Shown here: one piece after another, positions 59,001 through 64,000 of the stretch | How positions within the stretch are numbered: the stretch's first letter is position 1 | How the letters are laid out: the number at the start of each line of letters is the position of its first letter | Assembly: GCF_036370855.1 (NCBI RefSeq) | Contig: NC_088101.1 | Location: forward strand, 5,835,501 to 5,899,500 | Reading direction: 5' to 3' | Source: Dromaius novaehollandiae | Taxonomy: Eukaryota > Chordata > Aves > Casuariiformes > Dromaiidae | Length of the DNA stretch: 64,000 nt | Notes under the pieces: generated by a model | What the model saw: the letters and a program-made list of their open reading frames with translations, nothing else | What the model was told of the DNA's origin: nothing | Databases searched by the model: none | Position numbers and translations under genes: made by a program

Positions 59001-61627
59001 GGAATTTGTAAATAAGGAAGGAATGGCGATCTTTTTGTACATACATAAGCATCTGTGGCTGCATACAATTTCTGCTTTTCATTCAATGGAAATTCTTCCC
59101 AGTTACTGCAGCGGACAGACTTATCTTTCAGAAGTTGCTTGCCAAAAAGGTGTTTTACCAGACCATTTAGACTCCATATCTCCTTACACTTCAGCTGGAA
59201 CAAAGAAGACTTGTTTAAAGGGGAAAGCAACTGTGCTTAGCAAAATGTATTCCTAAAAGTGGCAAAGTATATTCATTACGGACAGAGAGCCCTGCATTAG
59301 TCAGTACAAACTAGTTCCTCAGAGTGACTGCTCTTCAGGCCTATATCTGCTCTTACCATATTAAGAAGTAGTGTGGCCACTGGAAATCTCTACTTTACTG
59401 CCCTAAAACTGTATTCTTGTAGGACATCTCTGTGTTGTCAAGCTGGAAAGACTGTATTAGGGCCAGATCAGCACATACACAATGAGATGGTATTGTCACA
59501 CTACCAAAAAAAGAAGCATCTGTATAATGTACTCTCAGGGTAGATAAAACAAAAGCAAGAGACAAATACAAAACCTTCCTTCCTCCAGCATTTTCCAACT
59601 GTCTACATTTTTTAATAATAAAAAACCCACTCTGTATCAAAACCAAAGAATTTGATAAAACACACAGGAATGTTAATGTTTGCAATTACTGTTTTGTTAT
59701 CATTTGCACGTTTGAGAAACCAAGTGCAAGGTGTAAAGCATGCAATTGCATACCATGCTAACAGTTATTCAGCCTACTGTGGAACAGTTCATTGGAAGAC
59801 TCTAGAAATCACCCCACTACACTGCTGTTTTCTGTTGCTTTTCTAATCATAAGTTGTCATTCGCAGTTGCTACAGCCTGTTGTCCTAATTGCCTTTCATA
59901 CAGACAGTTTGAGAAACTTTCCTTCAGACTCCAGGGATACGAGACTCACAAGCGTGGTCCTCCACCATTCTAACTTGAGAGTATTTGCAAAACACGGACA
60001 TCTGTCAAGCCTAATGAAGCAGTGTGGCATCATGAGTCCACACTCCAAAATCTGCTGTCAAAAACCTGCTAACTGCTGATTTTAGGGCCATCCCCTCCCC
60101 GATTCCCCCACACTTGCCATTATATATAAACCTATTCTTCATTTTCAAGCTTCACTTTTAAGTGTATTGATGGTCTGTTCTCCCTTTAGCAAGAGAATTT
60201 GAAGTTGCTATCAGAGATGACACTGCTCATCTTCATAAAAAAAATGGATTTGGACAGTAGGAAAAACAAAAACAAAACAAAAAAGGAGGGGTGAATTCCG
60301 GGAACTCCAGGTCTGGAAAAAAACAGCTTCTTTACTATTTGAGCAAATAAATTTCATTTTTATAGCTCACAGTCCACTGAAAATTTAAACTTCGAGGTAG
60401 CTCAGTAGTTTGGGAGCGCTGCCCTGAATGTTGAAGATAGCTCACATCCCTGTCTTCCACCATGGTTTAATTATACATGATATATGAAGCATGTAACAGA
60501 GGAAGGTATGAGAAATACTATTCCTCTGCATAAATCTGTTCTCTACCACGAAAATAAGACTGGTACTATTATCCACAAAAAAAAAAAACCCACCGAGGAA
60601 AAGGGAGGTTACTGAGAGATTGAGTGCAAGTAAGCAAAAATTCTGCATGTGCAAAAGGCAGAAAAGCTTTGAGGGAAACAATAGAAATATGAACAATAAG
60701 GATGATTTGGAAGGTAATGAGCTTTTTGCCCCCTTCCCTAATAAACAGGCACGGAGATGTAACTACATTGAAATTCAGGACACGCAAAATGTAATACACC
60801 TTCTAAACATTAGGTAGACATGCAAAAATGTAATACAGCTTCTAAACATTAGATAGCCAGACCATGGAAGCCTCCCCCCACATGAGAAGACATACCACAT
60901 ACTTAGGAGTCACAGAAAGGAAGACATTTCTATGTCTCTAGATCATCTGACTAACACCCCTGTATGGGGGACTTGTTGGAAGACCAGACTTCCCGTACCA
61001 GGTAAGCAATAGCAGAAAGGGGGACTCCCTTCAGAAGGCATCAGCAATTCATTGCCTCTGCAGCATTTCTTTCATCTAATTCTAAAGGTTCAGCCACTGC
61101 TGGGAAAGGTATGGCATTAAAACCAGAACCCTGACTTGATACAGTGCAGTCACTAAAAAGTATAAGAAATACATCTGCAGCTGAGTTAAAAATGCTGTAC
61201 CTTCTAAATGAAAAAGGTGAGCAGATCTGAGAGGAGGAGGAAAGTTCTATTAAAAACCTGGCTCACTGTAATGGAGTATTTAATTCTGCAGACTTTCTTG
61301 AGAGTTCTTTGGAAACTCAAGCTTCCCCACCTCCCCCCAATAACTTTTAATATTTCTCTGAATTATTCTACAGAACATGAAGCTTCCTTGTGCTCATAGG
61401 AGTTCAGTTCTGATAGCAAGCCTTTTGCACAGCACAATAACAAGTAGCCCTCCCAGAATAAAAAGGTTCAAGTTTTACTTTCTCATTAGCAAGGTCAGCC
61501 AGCTCCACAAAGCTCTTCAGTTTGATTTCAAAGTCACTCATCAGCTTCCATTGATCTCCCTCAATTCCTACGCCAACCTTTTTAATTGTTTCATCCTCGA
61601 GCAGTCTTTTGAGTCCCTTGGGAAAAC
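21315..61627 (-). CDS. WRN: Werner syndrome RecQ helicase/exonuclease, 5'-partial
   Basis: WRN is a nuclear 3'-5' RecQ helicase with a 3'-5' exonuclease, acting in replication-fork repair, recombination and telomere maintenance. Thirty-two coding exons join in one frame. Lengths sum to 4067 nt: two bases finishing a split codon, then 1354 codons and a stop. In order: exonuclease second half (GVGIEGDQW and YAATDAY), long acidic linker ([12 protein letters not shown]), helicase domain with Walker A GYGKSL, DEAH box, TATA motif [18 protein letters not shown], zinc-binding Cys (SCRRK, CCDNC), winged helix with [14 protein letters not shown], and a tail ending TRRGLFN. The start codon and the first two exonuclease acidic residues are right of 64000. 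Compared with human, one 27-residue acidic repeat is single-copy and two tail exons look lineage-specific. Confidence 0.97.
23421..23555 (-). CDS. WRN: WRN exon w31 (extra tail exon)
   Basis: 135 bp, phase 0 to 0. It encodes [18 protein letters not shown] and then [20 protein letters not shown]. Acceptor TGTACAG, donor GTGAGA. It has no clear human equivalent. The alternative frames contain stops or less protein-like sequence. Confidence 0.72.
24135..24206 (-). CDS. WRN: WRN exon w30 (extra tail exon)
   Basis: 72 bp, phase 0 to 0. It encodes [20 protein letters not shown] and PSAL. Acceptor TTTTACAG, donor GTAAAT. I see no human counterpart. It is included because frame and splice sites fit exactly. 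Confidence 0.72.
25683..25897 (-). CDS. WRN: WRN exon w29
   Basis: It encodes [33 protein letters not shown], then a polar tail with NKRTLAW. The acceptor AG is immediately preceded by a run of A of more than 20 bases (T-run 25899-25920 on the plus strand). The usual pyrimidine tract lies beyond that run. Confidence 0.93.
27000..27162 (-). CDS. WRN: WRN exon w28
   Basis: It encodes [20 protein letters not shown] and [20 protein letters not shown], a conserved helical C-terminal segment. The split codon at its end joins w29. Confidence 0.97.
27905..27944. repeat. A29-G11 compound homopolymer
   Basis: 29 A immediately followed by 11 G, in the WRN intron between w27 and w28. Confidence 0.95.
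29182..29307 (-). CDS. WRN: WRN exon w27
   Basis: It encodes [18 protein letters not shown] and [15 protein letters not shown]. The second part aligns with human ITYSLFQEKKMPL. Confidence 0.95.
29424..29453. repeat. CA repeat joined to G13
   Basis: A short (CA)n tract runs directly into 13 G, about 115 bp upstream (gene sense) of the w27 acceptor. Confidence 0.9.
30634..30748 (-). CDS. WRN: WRN exon w26 (HRDC)
   Basis: It encodes [20 protein letters not shown] and [18 protein letters not shown], the second half of HRDC. Confidence 0.97.
31983..32014. repeat. Tandem duplication, 16 bp
   Basis: CTGATGTAAAACCTAA is present twice, back to back and identical. Confidence 0.92.
32153..32265 (-). 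CDS. WRN: WRN exon w25 (HRDC)
   Basis: It encodes [20 protein letters not shown] and [18 protein letters not shown], the first half of the HRDC domain. Confidence 0.97.
32547..32628 (-). CDS. WRN: WRN exon w24
   Basis: It encodes [20 protein letters not shown] and SREKELQ, ending where the HRDC domain begins. Confidence 0.93.
34358..34431 (-). CDS. WRN: WRN exon w23 (linker)
   Basis: It encodes [20 protein letters not shown] and DALNR, matching the human KLYSYK...KISSGSN segment. Confidence 0.92.
34588..34663 (-). CDS. WRN: WRN exon w22 (linker)
   Basis: It encodes [20 protein letters not shown] and SPVKQ. It is a poorly conserved linker, placed by phase and canonical splice sites. Confidence 0.9.
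34786..34806. repeat. T10-G11 compound homopolymer
   Basis: Ten T followed by 11 G in the intron upstream of w22. Confidence 0.9.
34999..35048. repeat. A-rich tract with AAAAG interruptions
   Basis: A long purine tract composed of A-runs punctuated by G. Similar purine tracts lie at 36750-36795. Confidence 0.85.
36354..36448 (-). CDS. WRN: WRN exon w21
   Basis: It encodes [20 protein letters not shown] and [11 protein letters not shown]. It closes the RQC domain (GRNWL) and enters a Ser-rich linker. Confidence 0.95.
36530..36700 (-). CDS. WRN: WRN exon w20 (winged helix and hairpin)
   Basis: It encodes [36 protein letters not shown] and [12 protein letters not shown]. The Phe in SKFANI aligns with human Phe1037 at the tip of the strand-separating wing. 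Confidence 0.96.
36701..39765. other. WRN intron between w19 and w20
   Basis: The longest WRN intron fully inside the window, about 3.1 kb. It contains an A26 run (38682-38707), a GTTT repeat (38269-38284) and otherwise unremarkable sequence. Confidence 0.65.
39766..39907 (-). CDS. WRN: WRN exon w19 (winged helix start)
   Basis: It encodes [20 protein letters not shown], then [19 protein letters not shown] and ILFLRGS, the first helices of the RQC winged helix. Confidence 0.96.
41168..41260 (-). CDS. WRN: WRN exon w18 (RQC, zinc Cys 2-4)
   Basis: It encodes [20 protein letters not shown] and [11 protein letters not shown], completing the Zn site (C..CC..C pattern). Confidence 0.97.
41645..41746 (-). 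CDS. WRN: WRN exon w17 (RQC, first zinc Cys)
   Basis: It encodes [20 protein letters not shown] and ends SNSCRRK. The Cys is the first of four zinc ligands. Confidence 0.96.
42923..43104 (-). CDS. WRN: WRN exon w16 (motifs V and VI)
   Basis: It encodes [20 protein letters not shown] and [19 protein letters not shown]. The arginine-finger motif VI ([10 protein letters not shown]) is intact. Confidence 0.98.
43752..43926 (-). CDS. WRN: WRN exon w15 (motif IV)
   Basis: It encodes [20 protein letters not shown], then [20 protein letters not shown] and MRDEIQ, the start of the second RecA-like lobe. Confidence 0.98.
44692..44879 (-). CDS. WRN: WRN exon w14 (motif III)
   Basis: It encodes [19 protein letters not shown] (motif III) and [13 protein letters not shown], then [10 protein letters not shown] before donor GTGAGG. 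Confidence 0.97.
45670..45776 (-). CDS. WRN: WRN exon w13 (motif II, DEAH box)
   Basis: It encodes [20 protein letters not shown] followed by [16 protein letters not shown]. The DEAH box and the RecQ aromatic-rich loop ([10 protein letters not shown]) are intact. Confidence 0.98.
47002..47084 (-). CDS. WRN: WRN exon w12 (motif Ib)
   Basis: It encodes [20 protein letters not shown] and DLDRTI, containing the Y-TPE motif. Confidence 0.96.
47313..47400 (-). mobile_element. Ancient CR1-like fragment
   Basis: GGAACTAGAAGGGACCGCTG followed by TGATAAC and later ATTCCTGTATAA resembles the reverse-oriented conserved 3' segment of old amniote CR1 elements (GGAAGGGACC-TGATCATC-CCTGTATAAC). It is heavily decayed. 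Confidence 0.45.
47631..47699 (-). CDS. WRN: WRN exon w11
   Basis: 69 bp. It encodes [20 protein letters not shown] and IKA, the GSAQ turn between motifs Ia and Ib. Confidence 0.95.
49109..49131. repeat. 10-bp hairpin TCACAGGCTG/CAGCCTGTGA
   Basis: Perfect 10-bp arms with a 3-base loop in the intron between w10 and w11. Short enough to be chance. Confidence 0.9.
49445..49553 (-). CDS. WRN: WRN exon w10 (motif I and Ia)
   Basis: It carries [14 protein letters not shown], Walker A with the catalytic Lys, followed by [15 protein letters not shown] (motif Ia). Acceptor TTTTAAG, donor GTAAGT. Confidence 0.97.
49939..50006 (-). CDS. WRN: WRN exon w9
   Basis: It encodes [20 protein letters not shown] and AT, leading into Walker A, which is split across the next intron (ATG|YGKS). 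Confidence 0.96.
50768..50843 (-). CDS. WRN: WRN exon w8 (helicase start)
   Basis: It encodes [20 protein letters not shown] and SSFKP, the RecQ motif 0 region (aromatic-Gly-His, F-P) that contacts the adenine. Confidence 0.95.
51031..51066. repeat. Perfect 15-bp hairpin with 6-base loop
   Basis: CAGGGTCTCTCAGAA at 51031-51045 and its exact reverse complement at 51052-51066, separated by GTAGGG. It lies in the WRN intron between w7 and w8. Confidence 0.97.
52099..52243 (-). CDS. WRN: WRN exon w7 (acidic segment)
   Basis: It encodes [18 protein letters not shown] and ends in the acidic run [16 protein letters not shown]. The region corresponds to the acidic RPA-interacting stretch of human WRN. 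Donor GTATGT. Confidence 0.93.
53275..53355 (-). CDS. WRN: WRN exon w6 (27-residue acidic unit)
   Basis: Exactly 81 bp. It encodes [20 protein letters not shown] and LEMEMLK. In human WRN this unit is present twice in tandem as two exons; only one copy is seen here. Confidence 0.94.
54003..54405 (-). CDS. WRN: WRN exon w5 (linker)
   Basis: The largest exon, 403 bp. It starts [20 protein letters not shown], has a long acidic, Glu/Asp/Ala-rich low-complexity segment, and ends with the conserved [20 protein letters not shown] and LNEAVPE before donor GTAATG. This is the disordered linker between exonuclease and helicase. Confidence 0.95.
54992..55103 (-). CDS. WRN: WRN exon w4
   Basis: I chose the internal acceptor TTACCTCTTATAG because it restores the frame with w3 (G|AT gives Asp) and gives [20 protein letters not shown], which aligns with the human EEEILLSD...LTSISEEV segment. 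The open frame continues upstream to 55222 behind another acceptor, but that version would not splice in phase to w3. Confidence 0.85.
55104..56924. other. WRN intron between w3 and w4
   Basis: It holds the open, in-frame upstream extension of w4 (55104-55222) discussed in findings, a T-run/GTTT region (about 56100-56170) and no other recognised element. Confidence 0.6.
56925..56997 (-). CDS. WRN: WRN exon w3
   Basis: 73 bp encoding [20 protein letters not shown] plus GLRQ and one base. The opening AGF-IY pattern matches the last strand/helix of the exonuclease. Its 3' half has diverged from mammals. Confidence 0.9.
57718..57745. repeat. C13 joined to (AC)n
   Basis: Thirteen C run directly into an AC dinucleotide repeat. 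It mirrors the CA-G structure at 29.4 kb. Confidence 0.92.
59045..59194 (-). CDS. WRN: WRN exon w2 (exonuclease)
   Basis: 150 bp, 50 codons, phase 0 to 0. It encodes [20 protein letters not shown] and ends [10 protein letters not shown], carrying the Tyr and Asp equivalent to human Tyr212 and Asp216 of exonuclease motif III. The catalytic residues visible in the window are intact. Confidence 0.97.
60387..60464 (+). repeat. tRNA-like relic (pseudo-tRNA or tRNA-derived SINE head)
   Basis: GAGGTAGCTCAGTAGTTTGG then GAGCGC resembles a tRNA D-arm/A box (TAGCTCAGT-GG-GAGC). 30-40 bases on, TAGCTCACATCCC resembles a decayed B box, and the relic ends CCACCA. The acceptor and anticodon stems do not pair well, so it is not a functional tRNA. 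Confidence 0.45.
60784..60856. repeat. Tandem duplication, about 38-bp period
   Basis: GTAATACACCTTCTAAACAT at 60791 recurs at 60830 with one change. Each copy extends to the ATTAGRTAG that follows. Confidence 0.92.
61479..61627 (-). CDS. WRN: WRN exon w1 (exonuclease)
   Basis: It encodes [20 protein letters not shown] and [17 protein letters not shown]. The Asp of GIEGDQW corresponds to human Asp143, a metal-binding residue of the DnaQ-type exonuclease. The first two bases complete a codon from an upstream exon off the window. Confidence 0.96.
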
Positions 61628-64000
61628 CTAAAATAGATTAAGCCCAAACTTTAGAAACTATACACTGAAAGATGACAGATATTCTTATGGAAGTGACAAA
61701 ACAAAAAAGTAAAAAAAGTTGTGATGTTTATATGATTCAGTTTGTACTCTGGAGTGCCTGGAACAACTGTGGGTTGCAATATAGACAAGTAGAAAAGAAA
61801 TACTGAAAATATGCACATTCATTTTGTGTCTAAAAGCAAGGAAAGTTTTCTTTAGACTTCTATGTCATTTGTCTAACTCATCATCAAACCAGATGACAAA
61901 AAGACAATACCTCTAGGACAAAAAACATTTTAATATACAGAATTGGATGTACATGAAACCAAATGCAATATTGTTTTACTATTTTCCACATGATAATCAT
62001 TCCCAATTATTGCCCTTCTGTGATCAGTGAAAACACTTTATACCATAAGTCTAGGGAACTATCAGGAGAACAGACTTTGTGGTACATATCCAGTGCTAGC
62101 ACCAGGCTGGTCCAAAAACAGTACATTTAAAACACACAATTAGAAAACCAGATCCTTCACCTTGCCCAGATAAGCCAATCAAAAAGATAATAATCAGCCC
62201 CAATTGATCTCATGGCAATCCCAGATCAAAAAGCATTTTGAGGTTCTCGAGACTGAATAAAAGCACACAGCTTTTAAATCTCATTTTCTAGAAGAAACAG
62301 CCACAGGTACTTGATACCAAAATGAAAGCTGCTATTCCCCCTCCCTCCCCCCACGATTTTGTCAGCATTTAAAATTCACAGCTTCTTATTTAAACATACA
62401 TCTTCAGGAACCCACAGCTGGATATCCTGAATTAGTCCCAAGGGTAATTCCAGTACCTATGAATGCGCAGTATTTCACAAATACAAAGCACTTCGGGTCT
62501 AGGTTGGTTTTGACTTCAGATTTCACCTTTTCACAACGTAATAAACATTTATATATACCAGCAATCACATTGCATCACTGATTCTATTTTACACAATAAT
62601 CTCCACGCTTTTATGGCTTCCATTGATACTCTGTACAGGCTTACAAAACTATAATGGGAATCAGCTGTACTGTGGACTGTGAAGTTGCAGGTCCAAACCC
62701 AAAAGTTAGAAAACCACTATTCCAAAGATAAAACTGTGTTAGTCTGTGGCTGCAAAATGCAGACCTTCTTAAGTATGATACTGCCATAGTGCCTCAACCA
62801 TAACAGACTCTGAAGGACCTTCTGAAAAGGAGATGTATATGGAGGAGCTGAATTAAGGCATATAACATATGCAACTAACTTCCTGAACAAGGGCTTTTCA
62901 CCTATCTAAGAATGTCATCATGAAAACCTTCAAGGATGGGAACTTCACAGTGGGGAACTTCTGCTCCATTTCTGCCATGTCATCTAAGAAAAAAATACTA
63001 TACAAACTACAAAGGTCCAAGTTCAATACTACAGAGAGGCTACAGTCTGAGAAACAGTCCACTTTAAGTTTTTAAAGGAAAACAGCAACTAAGAAAATTA
63101 CAAAGAATTTTGCTAAAAAAAATTAAATACTTCTCTCTGTAGGTAGAAGAGAAAAAAGTTTTCGCACTTTATATAAACTCATCACATTAAGAACAATATT
63201 AAAAATATATTTATTTTTGCAACAAAATATGGTAAGCCCTGTCCATTTGACTAGATCTGCCAACATTAACAGTCCTGTAAGTCAAACATTCTGAATAATC
63301 AGAAATTGGCTGTGGTTCATGGTACAAGGTTTCTACCTCTGTCTGTTCAAAGTGCATCTCCCACTGCCATGAATGGAAGCTTTCGAAAACAATCCAGACA
63401 GAAACACCATCTTTGGCTGTAACACACTTAGCAGCAGCTCACATACAACCATATCCAGCATCAACAAATAGACAAATAACTTCACCTTCAGAATAAAAAG
63501 CATTTCTGCTCTTTGTATCTCTTCTTTCCTTAGCTTCCTTTCCTCAAGTCTCTTTTGTGCGCTCATACCTTTCTGCCTCCCAGATTGAATAGCCTCCAGC
63601 AATTAAGTTTTCCACCCCATTTGCTATAAATGACAAAGGATTGAACACCACCATTTAAACTATCACTATTATACTTCAGCATACACACCCCAGGGAAATC
63701 AGAGACATCTCACAGGCATCCTTTCAATCTAACATTCAAACCAAAGGTTATAAAATTGCATGGGTTTACCCCCATTCCTATTTGGAAACTGTTATTCACA
63801 TCCATAATGAGTTCAGAATCTGTTGGGCACCGCCCGCCCCCCCCCCCCCCCCACCTTCCCCATGGCTACATCACACGAGGTACTCAGAGTTCTTTGTGAA
63901 AACCAATGTCACAAAATGCAGGTATTAGGAACAAACAGCACAATGGCCATTTTTGACAGTTTTTGTTATTCAAGCCAAATTAAAAAGAAGCACAGCCATC
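61628..64000. other. WRN intron, right edge
   Basis: No upstream WRN exon (start codon, or the GFDMEWPP exonuclease motif) is seen, so this is intron running off the window. It ends with a C16 run at 63837-63852. A charged open frame at 63490-63600 has a donor-like end but no convincing acceptor. Confidence 0.7.

Noticed and set aside
56446-60500. Shared 16-mer TATGAAGCATGTAAC at about 56447 and about 60485
   Set aside because: Flanking sequence does not extend the match, so a dispersed repeat family is not supported.
63490-63602. Charged open frame (RQKGMSAQKRLEERKLRKEE) with a donor-like end in the WRN upstream intron
   Set aside because: It begins right after a stop, has no convincing acceptor, does not match any part of WRN I know and I cannot name a family.

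Overview
This window looks like nuclear DNA of a bird. It is AT-rich, intron-rich and poor in repeats. A degraded reverse-oriented CR1 tail lies near 17.49 kb and an older CR1-like scrap near 47.3 kb. The coding exons read as close vertebrate homologues with canonical GT/AG splice sites. The species cannot be fixed from the sequence alone. Three protein genes are present, and almost all remaining DNA is intron.

Left third (1 to about 20.9 kb): GTF2E2, the beta subunit of general transcription factor TFIIE, on the minus strand. A CpG-island promoter (20.40-20.98 kb) and a non-coding first exon ending at 20750 are followed by the start-codon exon (ATG at 20062). Four more coding exons lie within 6735-2475. 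The last roughly 78 codons lie off the left edge. The 13.2-kb intron after the start-codon exon contains a complete gene on the opposite strand, SMIM18 (CDS 14324-14617), a small single-pass membrane protein. Just upstream of the SMIM18 coding exon is the most unusual structure in the window: a near-perfect 145-bp inverted repeat (13818-13962 and 14093-14236) with a second perfect 21-bp inverted repeat nested at its inner edge.

Right two thirds (about 21.0 to 61.6 kb): WRN, the Werner RecQ helicase/exonuclease, on the minus strand. I resolved 32 coding exons whose summed phase is consistent from the first in-window exon to the stop codon at 21315 (1354 residues plus stop). They cover the second half of the DnaQ-like exonuclease, the acidic linker, all RecQ helicase motifs, the zinc-binding and winged-helix (RQC) region, HRDC and a C-terminal tail. 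The first WRN exons, with the start codon and the first exonuclease acidic residues, lie beyond the right edge.

WRN and GTF2E2 are arranged head to tail on the same strand and are extremely close. The likely WRN poly(A) signal (21037-21032) is about 160 bp upstream of an RFX X-box/ETS promoter pair for GTF2E2. No bacterial or mobile defence-type system is present. The candidates for something new are the inverted repeat, the tight WRN/GTF2E2 junction, two extra WRN tail exons and a splice acceptor with a long A-run in it.
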